From Alteromonas lipotrueae (GTDB lineage: Bacteria > Pseudomonadota > Gammaproteobacteria > Enterobacterales > Alteromonadaceae): a stretch of DNA of 64,000 nt. Of the stretch, positions 1 through 8,697 are shown piece by piece (position 1 is the first letter of the stretch; each line of letters starts with the position of its first letter). The stretch lies in NCBI RefSeq assembly GCF_019249215.1, contig NZ_JAESDI010000017.1, forward strand, positions 22,812 through 86,811, given 5' to 3'. A model generated the notes under the pieces. That model ran no database searches and had not been told where the DNA came from. It saw nothing but the letters and a program-made list of their open reading frames with translations. The translations under genes were made by a program, and so were the position numbers.

Positions 1-938
1 GAAGATTGGTTAACACCCATGGAATAGAAAGTAACTGCAGTGTCAGCATTGATAAACCAATCATAAAAAGTGGTTAAATCCGCCTCATTTAAACCGCACA
101 GACTAGCCACGTCTTTTGCATCAATGGCGTTGGCACTGCTGACGGCTTCATCTAGCCCTTGGGTAAATGCGCTAACGGCAATCTTATCTATTGCCCCATT
201 GTTGTGAGCAAATTGAAGTAACCCATTAAATAACGCAACGTCACTGCCTGCTTTTAGCGGTAAATGTAAGTCTGCGATAGTGCAGGTCTCAGTTTCTCTG
301 GGGTCAATCACCACCACTTTCATGTTTGGATTGCGCAGCTTAGCCCTCTGAATACGCTGGAATAGCACAGGGTGCGCCCACGCAGCGTTGCTGCCTGTGA
401 GCACCAATAATGAGGTACATTCCAAATCGGTGTAATCGCAAGGCACCACATCTTCACCAAACGCACGTTTATAACCGGCAACGGCAGATGACATACAAAG
501 CCTTGAGTTCGTGTCTATATTGGCGCTGCCAATAAACCCTTTCATGAGCTTATTAGCAACATAATAATCTTCAGTGAGTAATTGCCCTGAAACATAAAAC
601 GCAACGGCATCCGGCCCATGTTCAGCAATAGTCTGGGTGATTTTATCAGCCACCGCGCGGGTAGCCGTGTCCCAATCTACCTTCGCACCTGCCATGGTTG
701 GATGAAGCAAACGGCCGCTAAGATCGTTTGTTTCGAGCAGGTTTGTGCCTTTTACACACAGACGACCATAATTGGCCGGATGCTCGGGCGTACCAGTAAC
801 CTTGTCCAGGGAGGTAATACGCCCGCTAACGTTGCAACTGATATCTACACCACAACCCACACCACAATAAGGACAGGTGGTTTGCTTTTGCCGTAGTCGT
901 GGTTCCAGCATAGTGGTTTTTGGTGTAGCCATATTCAT
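1..938 (-). CDS. nasA: Assimilatory nitrate reductase catalytic subunit, N-terminal part (cut by window edge)
   Basis: Molybdopterin oxidoreductase that reduces nitrate to nitrite in the cytoplasm for nitrogen assimilation. About 312 residues are visible and the frame is open to base 1, so the 3' part lies outside. The N-terminal [4Fe-4S] motif CPYCGVGCG starts at residue 22, and the fourth cysteine follows in NYGRLCVKG near residue 58. MGD-binding segments such as NIDTNSRLCM and SNAAWAHPVL follow. The ATG at 938 is chosen because GAGAG sits 7 bases upstream. It is the third gene of the nirB-nirD-nasA operon, 42 bases after nirD. The short N-terminus and operon partners fit assimilatory NasA rather than periplasmic NapA or membrane-bound NarG, because no Tat signal is seen. 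Confidence 0.93.
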   Translation of the reverse strand, partial: MNMATPKTTMLEPRLRQKQTTCPYCGVGCGVDISCNVSGRITSLDKVTGTPEHPANYGRLCVKGTNLLETNDLSGRLLHPTMAGAKVDWDTATRAVADKITQTIAEHGPDAVAFYVSGQLLTEDYYVANKLMKGFIGSANIDTNSRLCMSSAVAGYKRAFGEDVVPCDYTDLECTSLLVLTGSNAAWAHPVLFQRIQRAKLRNPNMKVVVIDPRETETCTIADLHLPLKAGSDVALFNGLLQFAHNNGAIDKIAVSAFTQGLDEAVSSANAIDAKDVASLCGLNEADLTTFYDWFINADTAVTFYSMGVNQS

Positions 939-980
939 GGATAAACTCTCTTAATAAACAAAACAACATAGAAAAGTGGG

Positions 981-1334
981 TTAGACAGCAACGAGTATTC
1001 GCTCACCTTCCACTTTCACGTCATACGCCACTACGCTTACGTCATCACGTTCAATACACTTGCCTGTGGCCAACACGTAGTGCTCTTTATAAAGAGGCGA
1101 TGCCACCACAATATCATCCGCTATGGAGCCTATAAGGCCACGATATAGCACGTTTGCTTTGCCGATGGGGTCCCAGTTGCTAATGGCGTAAAGAAACTGC
1201 TCGCCACCTCTCATCACACTAAACAGTGCCACTTGCTGACCTTCAATAAGTGCACAAACACCGCTGTTTGTTACCACGTCATCAATGCCACACACGTCAT
1301 GCCAAAGGGGCGCCACTTCTGTATTTGCTGTCAT
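981..1334 (-). CDS. nirD: Nitrite reductase [NAD(P)H] small subunit
   Basis: Small subunit of the cytoplasmic siroheme nitrite reductase NirBD, which reduces nitrite to ammonium with NADH. The protein has 117 residues, normal for the family. It has the Rieske-like NirD fold signature (FLYAISNWDPIG, then SPLYKEHYVLATGKC near the C-terminus) but lacks the paired Cys-His ligands of true Rieske proteins, as is usual for NirD. The ATG at 1334 has AAGGAAC 6 bases upstream. It lies 14 bases after nirB and 42 before nasA, so the three genes are almost certainly co-transcribed. Confidence 0.93.
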   Translation of the reverse strand: MTANTEVAPLWHDVCGIDDVVTNSGVCALIEGQQVALFSVMRGGEQFLYAISNWDPIGKANVLYRGLIGSIADDIVVASPLYKEHYVLATGKCIERDDVSVVAYDVKVEGERILVAV

Positions 1335-1348
1335 CAGTTTGTTCCTTA

Positions 1349-3898
1349 TTAAATTACGTCAACCGCAATGAGGTTGTCGGCACCTTTAGATTTCTCTAAT
1401 TCAGTGGCAGGCCTAACTTGACCTCGCTCAGAGACAAACTGAATGTTTGTGTCGGTGCCATCTGTGTTAACGAATTGACGGAAACGTTTACGCGATGCTT
1501 CGCTTTCAAGCGTGGTTTTCCACTCACACTGATAAGCACCAACAACGGTTTCCATTTGAGCTTCTAAATCAGCGTTAATGTTAAGCGAGTCATTCATAAC
1601 AACATCTTGCAGGTAAGCCAAACCACCTTCTAAGTTATCCATCCATACCGATGTACGTTGCAATCTGTCGGCGGTGCGTACATAAAACATCAAGACCCGG
1701 TCGATGTACTTAACCAGCGTTTCGGTATCTAAATCGGTGGCGAATAAATCGGCATGACGAGGCTTCATACCGCCGTTTCCGCATACATATAAATTCCAGC
1801 CATTTTCGGTGGCAATAACACCAATATCTTTACTTTGGGCTTCTGCACATTCCCGCGTACAGCCGGACACGCCGAATTTAATTTTGTGCGGCGCGCGTAA
1901 GCCCTTGTAACGGTTTTCTAAATCGATGGCGGTTTTCACCGAATCTTGAACGCCGTAGCGACACCAAGTGCTACCTACACACGACTTCACCGTACGAAGG
2001 GCTTTAGCGTATGCATGCCCAGTTTCGAAGCCGCCTTTGACAAGGGCTTCCCAAATATCAGGAAGTTGATCGACCCGTGCGCCAAATAAATCAATTCGCT
2101 GACCACCGGTGATTTTGGTATACAGGCTGTATTTCTTGGCAACTTCGCCTAATAAAATTAGCTTTTCTGGCGTAATTTCTCCCCCCGCCACGCGAGGAAC
2201 CACAGAATAAGTACCGTCTTTTTGCATATTACCAAGATAAATATCGTTGGTATCTTGCAGGGGTAAATGCTCTTGTTTAAGTACGTAATCGTTATACACA
2301 GACGCTAAAATAGAGCCTGCTGCTGGCTTACATATTTCACAGCCAAGACCAGTTCCATGCTTGTCGAGTAATTCGTCAAACGAAGTGATGCCGTTCACTT
2401 TTACAATATGAAATAGCTCTTGGCGGGTATGATTGAAATGCTCACAAATGGCTTTCGAGACTTCTACCCCTCGCTTTTCAAGCTCACTATCAACCACATT
2501 TTTAAGCAAAGCAGTACACCCACCACAACCGGTGCTGGCTTTCGTACAGCTTTTAACTTCGCCAAGGCTGCAACAGCCCTCGTCAATAGCCGATACAATG
2601 TCGTTTTTTGCCACGTTGTGACAGGAGCAAATTGTGGCGGTGTCCGGTAATGCATCAGCCCCTAACGCTGGCGCAGCACCTGAACTTGGCAGAATAAGCG
2701 TTTCAGGGTTTTCTGGTAAATCAATGCCGTTTAAGGCGTACTGCAATAAGGTGTCGTAGTCGCTGGTATCACCGACTAACACCGCACCCAATACTTTCTG
2801 CTGGCTTTCATCTACCACCAACTTCTTGTACACGCCTTCAGGCTGGTTAAAATAGGTGTAGCTTTGTGCGCCAGTAGTACGTTCGTGTGCATCGCCAATA
2901 GAACCTACTTCCACACCCATCAACTTAAGCTTAGTACTCATGTCGGCGCCAGTGAATACAGTATCACCACCAGTTAACGCACTTACCGCTGCGCGAGCCA
3001 TGGTGTAACCTGGCGCAACTAAACCAAATATGCGGTTTTGCCAAAGCGCACATTCGCCCACGGCAAAAATGTCAGGATCGGAAGTTAAGCAGTTGTCATC
3101 GACAACAATACCCCCACGCTCCCCAAGCGCTAGCATGGATTTTCTGGCCAGTTGATCTGATGGACGAATACCCGCTGAAAACAGCACCATATCGGTCTCA
3201 AGAAAAGTGCCGTCGGCAAATACCATGCGATAACGTGCTTGCTCCCCAGCTTCGATAACCTGTGTTGCTTTTTGGGTATGAACGGTTACCCCTAACGACT
3301 CAATTTTACTGCGAAGTACGTCGCCCCCCGTTTCGTCTAACTGCACGGCCATCAGCTGAGGCGCAAATTCCACCACATGGGTTTCAAGTCCGGCTTCTTT
3401 CAACGCGTTTGCCGCCTCAAGGCCCAATAAGCCGCCCCCCACTACCACACCGACTTTGCTTTCTCGAGCAGAGTTTTCAATGGCAATCAGGTCATCAATA
3501 GTGCGATACACTAAACAATGTTCTTGATTGTTTCCGGGGATAGGCGGGACAAACGGGTAAGAGCCGGTGGCAAGTACCAATTTATCGTAGGGAAATACCT
3601 GACCATCTTCGGTTAACGCCTTTTTTTCGTCGCGCAGCAAGTCAGTTACTATGGCGTTCGTTACCACATTAACGCCCCAATCACGATATACATCAGCGGT
3701 TGTCAGCGCTAAGTCATCTGCGCTAGCGCCACTAAAGTAAGAGGATAAATGTACTCTATCGTAGGCCAGTCTCGACTCACCACACAACACGGTGATATCA
3801 ACGTTATCGCTACTTTGATGAAGCTGTTCAACAAAATGGTGCCCTACCATTCCGTTACCAACGACGAGAATTCGCGTTTTAGATGCCAAAGATGTCAT
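1349..3898 (-). CDS. nirB: Nitrite reductase [NAD(P)H] large subunit
   Basis: Large subunit of assimilatory nitrite reductase: NADH electrons pass through FAD and Fe-S centres to siroheme, where nitrite is reduced to ammonium. With this start it has 849 residues, the normal size. In order it shows an FAD/NADH oxidoreductase part (ILVVGNGMVGHHF at the start, VGVVVGGGLLGLEAA), a BFD-like [2Fe-2S] region from about residue 422 (ICSCHNVA, then STGCGGC), and the siroheme/[4Fe-4S] part with WCRYG near 640 and SGCTREC near 676. The frame extends 21 codons further upstream, but the ATG at 3898 is preferred: GGGAGAG precedes it directly, and the extension runs through the leader terminator. Siroheme would come from cysG at 40.8 kb. 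Confidence 0.95.
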   Translation of the reverse strand: MTSLASKTRILVVGNGMVGHHFVEQLHQSSDNVDITVLCGESRLAYDRVHLSSYFSGASADDLALTTADVYRDWGVNVVTNAIVTDLLRDEKKALTEDGQVFPYDKLVLATGSYPFVPPIPGNNQEHCLVYRTIDDLIAIENSARESKVGVVVGGGLLGLEAANALKEAGLETHVVEFAPQLMAVQLDETGGDVLRSKIESLGVTVHTQKATQVIEAGEQARYRMVFADGTFLETDMVLFSAGIRPSDQLARKSMLALGERGGIVVDDNCLTSDPDIFAVGECALWQNRIFGLVAPGYTMARAAVSALTGGDTVFTGADMSTKLKLMGVEVGSIGDAHERTTGAQSYTYFNQPEGVYKKLVVDESQQKVLGAVLVGDTSDYDTLLQYALNGIDLPENPETLILPSSGAAPALGADALPDTATICSCHNVAKNDIVSAIDEGCCSLGEVKSCTKASTGCGGCTALLKNVVDSELEKRGVEVSKAICEHFNHTRQELFHIVKVNGITSFDELLDKHGTGLGCEICKPAAGSILASVYNDYVLKQEHLPLQDTNDIYLGNMQKDGTYSVVPRVAGGEITPEKLILLGEVAKKYSLYTKITGGQRIDLFGARVDQLPDIWEALVKGGFETGHAYAKALRTVKSCVGSTWCRYGVQDSVKTAIDLENRYKGLRAPHKIKFGVSGCTRECAEAQSKDIGVIATENGWNLYVCGNGGMKPRHADLFATDLDTETLVKYIDRVLMFYVRTADRLQRTSVWMDNLEGGLAYLQDVVMNDSLNINADLEAQMETVVGAYQCEWKTTLESEASRKRFRQFVNTDGTDTNIQFVSERGQVRPATELEKSKGADNLIAVDVI

Positions 3899-3920
3899 GG
3901 TCTCTCCCTTTATTCGGGAC

Positions 3921-3958
3921 AAAAAAAAGCCCGCATCAACTTTCGTTGTTGCGGGCTT
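3921..3958 (-). terminator. Intrinsic terminator in the nirB leader (probable attenuator)
   Basis: On the minus strand, a 9-bp stem (AAGCCCGCA pairing with TGCGGGCTT), an A.A mismatch, a 4-bp CAAC/GTTG helix and a GAAA tetraloop are followed by a run of eight T. It ends 22 bases before the nirB start and downstream of the likely promoter. It therefore cannot be the end of an upstream gene; it sits in the nirB mRNA leader. In the Klebsiella nas operon a leader terminator in this position is overcome by the ANTAR protein NasR when nitrate or nitrite is present. A nasR homologue lies at 6674-8038 here. Confidence 0.85.
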
Positions 3959-3973
3959 CATTGCCTATCAAGC

Positions 3974-4019
3974 GCTACGAGTTTTCATAGCTATCAAATT
4001 TTTCTGAGCTAGGTTGCTC
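3974..4019 (-). promoter_or_regulatory. Two leader stem-loops upstream of the nirB attenuator
   Basis: Two small hairpins precede the leader terminator on the minus strand. The first is GAGC-AACCTA-GCTC (4006-4019), a 4-bp stem with a six-base loop. The second is GCTATG-AAAACT-CGTAGC (3974-3991), a 6-bp stem with one wobble pair and a six-base loop, or 7 bp with a four-base loop. ANTAR antiterminators recognise paired hairpins with six-base loops that carry A at position 1 and G at position 4. Both loops here have A at position 1 but not G at position 4, so the match is partial. The call is inference from position plus the nearby nasR. Confidence 0.5.
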
Positions 4020-4057
4020 TAAACATACACACACAATTTTTCACACTACAAAGTATA

Positions 4058-4073
4058 TCCAATATTAGTGCCA
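4058..4073 (-). promoter_or_regulatory. Candidate sigma-54 promoter of nirB-nirD-nasA
   Basis: The minus strand reads TGGCAC, five bases, then TTGGA. The sigma-54 consensus is TGGCAC-N5-TTGCA with GG and GC ten bases apart. The -24 element is perfect and the spacing right; the -12 element has GG instead of GC. Transcription would start near 4046, giving a leader of about 150 bases that contains both hairpins and the attenuator. Confidence 0.55.
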
Positions 4074-4136
4074 TGTCATTACCAGCCTGTTTTATATAGA
4101 TTTATTAAAAAACCGGCTTTTCGAGCCACCTTATTT

Positions 4137-4174
4137 TGCACCAAATAAAAGCATTTGCGATATCATTTGGTGCA
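4137..4174. promoter_or_regulatory. Candidate NtrC enhancer dyad upstream of nirB
   Basis: A perfect 10-bp inverted repeat, TGCACCAAAT (4137-4146) and ATTTGGTGCA (4165-4174), has an 18-base spacer. Each arm holds a perfect NtrC half-site (TGCACC or GGTGCA), and a weak GCA partner for the left arm ends at 4153. It lies about 90 to 130 bases upstream of the predicted start site, a usual enhancer distance. It could instead be a structural inverted repeat just downstream of the sulP stop codon. Confidence 0.45.
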
Positions 4175-4249
4175 CTCACATTGCTCTACCTTACTCTCCA
4201 GCCCTGGCAAGCACCTGAGCATTCACACCAAGGCGATTGCCACCAACTG

Positions 4250-5815
4250 TTAAGCCAGCTTATCGGTAGCAACACGATAACGAGGATCTTCATTCACGTT
4301 AATTTCTACGAACTTGTCAGCTTTACGCAGTAAGTTGCGACACTCGTCACTGATATGGCGAATATGCAGCTTCTTGCCTTGCTGTTCGTATTTATCAGCT
4401 AACGTATCTAAGGCATCAATACCTGATGAATCCCAAATTCGCGATTCTTTAAAGTCGATAACCACGTGCTCAGGATCATTGGCAATATCAAACAAGTCTT
4501 TGAAGTGGGTCACTGAACCGAAGAACAATGGTCCTTCTAATTCATACACTTTCCAATCATCGCTATCAATGTGGCTCTTAATTTCGATATGACGAGCGTG
4601 CTTCCACGCAAATACCAAGGCAGACACAATTACACCCACCACAACCGCAATCGCAAGGTCAGCAATGACCGTTACTGCGGTCACTAAGAACAGAACAAAA
4701 GCGTCCTCTTTATTTACACCACGAATAATGCGGAACGATGCCCATTCAAAGGTAGCAATAACCACCACGAACATAACGCCAACCAATGCCGCTAGCGGGA
4801 TCATTTCAATTAATGGCGCAGCAAAAAGAATAAAGGCAAGAAGCACCAATGCTGCAGTAATACCTGATAAACGTCCACGACCACCAGAGTTGATGTTAAT
4901 CATGCTTTGACCAATCATGGCACAACCGCCCATGCCGCCAAAGAAGCCATTTACAGTATTAGCCACACCTTGACCCACACATTCTTTGTTGCCACGGCCA
5001 CGGGTATCTGTCATTTCATCAATAAGCGATAATGTAAGGAGTGACTCAATCAAACCAACCAGACACAGAATGATTGAAGTAGGCAGAACAATCATCACAG
5101 TTTCCCAGGTAAACGGCACCATAGGGATAGCAAAAGTAGGTAGTTCACCGGCAAGGGTAGCGCTAGCTTTCTGTGCTTCAGGTAGCAAATCACGCACGAA
5201 ATCGATAACCGTACGGGCTTCTAAATCTAGCCCGTGCACCATAGCCGTTACGGTAACAATAGCCACTAAAGACGCTGGTACCGCAGTGGTTAACTTAGGC
5301 AGTAAGTAGATAATCGCCATAGTAAGCGCAACCAACCCAAGCATCCCGTACAACATGGTTCCTTGCATCCACTCCAACTGACCGAGGGCATTCACTACTT
5401 TAAATTGACCTAATTGGGCAAGAAAAATAACAATTGCTAAGCCGTTTACAAACCCGAGCATTACCGGGTAAGGCACCAGTCGAATAAATTTCCCGAGCTT
5501 GAACACCCCGCAGAGTATTTGCAGTAAACCGGCTAAAATAACAGCGGCAAACAGATATTGAACGCCATGCTGTGCCACTAATGCCACCATGACCACGGCC
5601 ATGGCACCTGTCGCACCAGAAATCATTCCCGGACGTCCGCCAATGGCCGACGTGATAAGTCCCATCATAAATGCGGCGTACAACCCAATCATGGGCTCAA
5701 CGCCAGCAACAAATGCAAAAGCAACCGCTTCTGGTACCAGTGCAAGTGCAACGGTAATACCAGAAAGCACGTCATTTTTTACATTACTATCTCGATTAGT
5801 AATTAAATCAAACAT
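4250..5815 (-). CDS. SulP-family inorganic anion transporter
   Basis: Inner-membrane anion carrier of the SulP (SLC26) family with 521 residues. The first about 400 residues are strongly hydrophobic, beginning with the family segment around [20 protein letters not shown] near residue 20 and continuing through many membrane helices. The last about 110 residues form a cytoplasmic STAS domain ([16 protein letters not shown], then [18 protein letters not shown]). The ATG at 5815 has GAGA 5 bases upstream. It lies between the nirB promoter region and nasR, so the substrate might be nitrate or bicarbonate rather than sulfate, but nothing in the sequence fixes this. A weak hairpin with a T tract (4111-4127, minus strand) may end the transcript. 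Confidence 0.88.
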   Translation of the reverse strand: MFDLITNRDSNVKNDVLSGITVALALVPEAVAFAFVAGVEPMIGLYAAFMMGLITSAIGGRPGMISGATGAMAVVMVALVAQHGVQYLFAAVILAGLLQILCGVFKLGKFIRLVPYPVMLGFVNGLAIVIFLAQLGQFKVVNALGQLEWMQGTMLYGMLGLVALTMAIIYLLPKLTTAVPASLVAIVTVTAMVHGLDLEARTVIDFVRDLLPEAQKASATLAGELPTFAIPMVPFTWETVMIVLPTSIILCLVGLIESLLTLSLIDEMTDTRGRGNKECVGQGVANTVNGFFGGMGGCAMIGQSMININSGGRGRLSGITAALVLLAFILFAAPLIEMIPLAALVGVMFVVVIATFEWASFRIIRGVNKEDAFVLFLVTAVTVIADLAIAVVVGVIVSALVFAWKHARHIEIKSHIDSDDWKVYELEGPLFFGSVTHFKDLFDIANDPEHVVIDFKESRIWDSSGIDALDTLADKYEQQGKKLHIRHISDECRNLLRKADKFVEINVNEDPRYRVATDKLA

Positions 5816-6146
5816 GTTTTCTCAGGAGTCTAGAGGTTTTAGGAGTCGTGCGTTGCCAGATTAGCTGTGGATGCTGTAAATCACTGTCATGCACAAATTT
5901 TGCGTGCGATTCTACCACTAATAATGCTGAAAATCTTTTAATAGAATGTTAATCGTACAGAGGATTTTAAGCTGACAAGGCTGACTTTCCATGGCATCGT
6001 AATAAGCTTAGTTTTTGCCGAGCAATTGATTTGCCATTGATTCGTCATTGGCGCTCTCAGTTGTATTCACACTGACTGTTTCAATCTACGTTGCTGATCC
6101 TTTTGTTGGCGGCGAGGTGTATTTGACCAACCGATAAGGAGTGGAA
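5816..6146. other. Divergent intergenic region between sulP and a small membrane-protein gene
   Basis: These 331 bases separate two divergent genes and must hold the promoters of both. I see no convincing coding frame, RNA gene or repeat. The half next to sulP is A/T-rich. The only clear element is AAGGAG at 6136-6141, the ribosome-binding site of the plus-strand gene. Confidence 0.6.
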
Positions 6147-6431
6147 GTGGTCCCTTATTTACTCACAATTTTATGCGTGCTGGTGGCCGGCGCTATTCAT
6201 TGGGCGTTTCCAAAAACCTTTTGGAAATCTACGTTAATGTCTACTGCAGTCATTTTACTGTTTTCTATTGCCGCATTATTTATCTTCAAAGCATCCGGCA
6301 TGTTAATGACTGAAACCGGTGAAGATCCTGACTTTTCAGGAAAGTTATTGATGATTACTGCTTTGATGTCTTTCTTCGGCCTTCTTATTTCTATTTTTGT
6401 TGGCTGGTTTCTCCGAGTAGTAAGGGCGTAA
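6147..6431 (+). CDS. Small membrane protein of unknown function, 94 residues
   Basis: Predicted inner-membrane protein with three hydrophobic helices: about residues 3-21 (PYLLTILCVLVAGAIHW), 26-50 and 72-92. I do not recognise a named family. The frame opens at a GTG at 6141, but that codon overlaps the Shine-Dalgarno sequence AAGGAG (6136-6141). The GTG at 6147, five bases after it, is therefore the better start. It stands between divergent sulP and nasR; the 242 bases before nasR include nasR's own predicted promoter, so co-regulation with nitrate genes is not implied. Confidence 0.65.
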   Translation: MVPYLLTILCVLVAGAIHWAFPKTFWKSTLMSTAVILLFSIAALFIFKASGMLMTETGEDPDFSGKLLMITALMSFFGLLISIFVGWFLRVVRA

Positions 6432-6474
6432 TACCAAATATTGAAGTAGGTGCAAGGCTAAGATCATCTCAACT

Positions 6475-6491
6475 TGCACCATTATTGAGCA
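6475..6491 (+). promoter_or_regulatory. Candidate NtrC site upstream of nasR
   Basis: TGCACCATTATTGAGCA matches the NtrC dyad TGCACCA-N3-TGGTGCA at 12 of 14 defined positions. It lies about 155-170 bases before the predicted nasR start site. Its left half is also one arm of a perfect 8-bp inverted repeat, GGTGCAAG (6449-6456) and CTTGCACC (6473-6480). Found by eye only. Confidence 0.45.
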
Positions 6492-6619
6492 TCTATGATG
6501 AGACGCTCAGTATTGCTGATTAATATTTGCTGGAAAATCCCCCAACATTGAATCAAACGAAAAAATTATCCGCATAAAAACAGCAACTTAAATCAACTTC
6601 ATCAAGAGTGGTTCGTTAA

Positions 6620-6634
6620 GGCATAGGCATTGCT
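6620..6634 (+). promoter_or_regulatory. Candidate sigma-54 promoter of nasR
   Basis: GGCATAGGCATTGCT contains GG and GC separated by exactly ten bases, with a perfect TTGCT -12 element and a near-consensus GGCAT -24 element. The predicted start is near 6645, leaving a leader of about 29 bases before the nasR ATG. Together with the NtrC-like site upstream it suggests nitrogen-limitation control of the regulator. Confidence 0.5.
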
Positions 6635-6673
6635 TTTGTTAGAAGCTAAGTCCGCTAAACTCCTAGATGTATC

Positions 6674-8038
6674 ATGCAAACAGACCATGAAATAACGGCC
6701 ACTACGCATTATAGCGATGCCACTAAGCGTTTCTTGCTTGCCGCTAAACGAGCTGAAATTACTGTGCTTGAGCAGCTATCCAGCAACTGCCGCATTGTTA
6801 TTTCCGTTCGAAACATGGTGCATGCCCTACAGCGGGAGCGTGGTGCCACCAACATTTATTTAGCGTCTAAAGGCGAAAGATTTTCGCAGCAACGTGCTAC
6901 CCATATTGAAGCCAGCTGTGAAGCCGAATCTATGTTGCGCAGCCAACTTAAATCATTGTATTTAACCGAAAGTCATGACACCGCAAACCCTCGCTTATTA
7001 AGCAGCATTACGTTAGCGCTTCAAGGTATTGACTACCTCCCGGTTCTTCGTGAACAAGCGAAAAAACTCACACTGTCTCCGTTAGACTCCACCCGCGCTT
7101 ATTGCCGCTTAGTGGCAGGGCTACTTACGGTAATTTTTGAAGCGGCAGACATTGCCAGCGATCCAGTAATTACCCGCCTTTTAGTTGCACTATTTAATTT
7201 CATGCAGGGTAAAGAGTATGCAGGGCAAGAACGTGCATGGGGGGCTATTGGCTTTGCAGAGACGCATTTTGATAAACGCCTGTGCGACAAGCTCAGCGCA
7301 CTACAGCACGCTCAGCAACATCACTTTACCGTGTTCAATGAATTCGCACGGACTTGCCATAAAGACGCCTACGAGCTTTTAGATGACAGCCCTGCCGCAC
7401 ATGATATTAATCAATTACGGAAAATGATTGCACAGCTTGCTGATGGTAGCCCCATTGCGGCTGAAATTAGTGAAGTGTGGTTCGATGTAGCCACGCGGCG
7501 TATTGATGCAATGCAAGAAATTGAAAATAAGCTGACCGACAGCTTAACGAAAGAAGCGCAAACCAAAGTAAGTAACGCCCATCATGAAATGAAAAACCAT
7601 CAGCGGTTAATTGAAAGCTTTACCGATGAACACGCACAAGATGGCTCCCCCCTCACTATGCTGTTCGACCCTAGCATGCCAGGTTTGGTGGAAGACAGTG
7701 AGCTCGCGTTGCTACAGACTGATATGACTGGCTCGAGTAAAAATGCTGATATTAGCGAACAGACACAAACCTTGTCTGCACATCGCTCATTTTACGATTT
7801 ATTGAGAGGGCAAGCACAGTATATTGAAGACATGAGTCGTGAGTTAGAAGAAGCTAAACGCGCCATTACCGAGCACAAGCTGGTGGATAGAGCCAAACTC
7901 ATTCTGATGCAGCAATTTCAACTAAATGAAAATGATGCGTATCGAAAACTACAAAAGCAGGCCATGAATGAGCATAAAAAGCTGACCGACATAGCCGCGA
8001 CCGTGGTTGAAATATCAAATAGCGCTAACCAACGCTGA
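6674..8038 (+). CDS. nasR: Nitrate/nitrite-responsive transcription antiterminator (NIT-ANTAR)
   Basis: RNA-binding antiterminator: an all-helical NIT domain senses nitrate/nitrite and a C-terminal ANTAR domain binds leader RNA to stop termination. The 454 residues show the NIT signature near residue 45 (VHALQRERGATNIYLAS) and a long helical sensor to about 300. A linker of about 80 residues follows, then an ANTAR domain at about 385-450 with the family pattern DRAKLILMQQF, AYRKLQKQAM and DIAATVVEIS. No membrane segment or signal peptide is seen. The likely target is the attenuator before nirB, 2.7 kb away and divergent. The start has no strong Shine-Dalgarno sequence. The 3' end overlaps the convergent gene by 24 bases. 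Confidence 0.9.
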   Translation: MQTDHEITATTHYSDATKRFLLAAKRAEITVLEQLSSNCRIVISVRNMVHALQRERGATNIYLASKGERFSQQRATHIEASCEAESMLRSQLKSLYLTESHDTANPRLLSSITLALQGIDYLPVLREQAKKLTLSPLDSTRAYCRLVAGLLTVIFEAADIASDPVITRLLVALFNFMQGKEYAGQERAWGAIGFAETHFDKRLCDKLSALQHAQQHHFTVFNEFARTCHKDAYELLDDSPAAHDINQLRKMIAQLADGSPIAAEISEVWFDVATRRIDAMQEIENKLTDSLTKEAQTKVSNAHHEMKNHQRLIESFTDEHAQDGSPLTMLFDPSMPGLVEDSELALLQTDMTGSSKNADISEQTQTLSAHRSFYDLLRGQAQYIEDMSRELEEAKRAITEHKLVDRAKLILMQQFQLNENDAYRKLQKQAMNEHKKLTDIAATVVEISNSANQR

Positions 8039-8620
8039 ATCTAAAGTAAGTTGCGGCCACGTTACTAGCCAGTTTTTCGTTTTCACCCGCTGGGTAAATA
8101 CATCGCCTCTAGGATGGCGGGGGTTTATCGAAATCGTACCGGCAAAATTACTTGATAGCCCATAGGGTGCAAGCATATCAAACTTATCGCCCTCTTTATT
8201 TGGGCAAAGCCTAATAGCCACACAGGTTTCTTGTTCTATCCAATAGCTAATCGCTTCTTCACAGTCTTTATACGCGTTGTGACCGTGGTGCACATGCATA
8301 CGAGCCTGATTCTTCACTTGCCAGTGGGCTGAAGGTACCTGCGCAGACAACGCATTTTCTATGTGGAGCTCTGATTCTTTTGAAGTATCTGATGGGTTGA
8401 AGTAGATAACATCGATGTCATTTAACGGCGTTGGTTTCTTATAGCCGTGACTATCATCCCATATAGCATTACGCAGAAACCCCGCCGCTAAATAACCTTG
8501 GGGTAACTGTAGCGATTTTAATGCAGCCAAGCATTGCATCCGGTATAAGTCGTGAGACATCATACGGATAACGGCTTGCTTAGCGTGTTCTGGGTTTTCT
8601 CTAGGATCGCATATGTTCAC
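8015..8620 (-). CDS. Nucleotidyltransferase-fold family protein (DUF925-like)
   Basis: 201-residue protein of the nucleotidyltransferase-fold family formerly called DUF925. It has AAGFLRNAIWD near residue 46, followed by NDIDVIYFN near 68. These correspond to the nucleotide-binding G(G/F)xRD and DhD metal-binding motifs. The C-terminal part (RHPRGDVFTQRV, KNWLVTWPQL) is also typical. Substrate and role are unknown for this family. It is convergent with nasR, overlapping its last 24 bases, and probably has its own promoter in the 77-base gap to the PAP2 gene. Confidence 0.8.
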   Translation of the reverse strand: MNICDPRENPEHAKQAVIRMMSHDLYRMQCLAALKSLQLPQGYLAAGFLRNAIWDDSHGYKKPTPLNDIDVIYFNPSDTSKESELHIENALSAQVPSAHWQVKNQARMHVHHGHNAYKDCEEAISYWIEQETCVAIRLCPNKEGDKFDMLAPYGLSSNFAGTISINPRHPRGDVFTQRVKTKNWLVTWPQLTLDSALVSAI

Positions 8621-8697
8621 AACTTGTACCTAGTTTGGTCTTCGTATTGTGGCCGCCCTAATTTCCCCTAGCAGTTTGGCCTTCCACGTCTAGAAAA

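Noticed and set aside
618..896. 92-codon plus-strand frame at the left edge
   Set aside because: It lies wholly antisense to nasA, whose frame has clear Fe-S and cofactor motifs; the antisense product has no recognisable features.
6484..6508. Hairpin with a six-base ATGATG loop (A at position 1, G at position 4) between the small membrane gene and nasR
   Set aside because: It resembles one ANTAR hairpin but lies upstream of the predicted nasR promoter, has no partner hairpin and no terminator after it.
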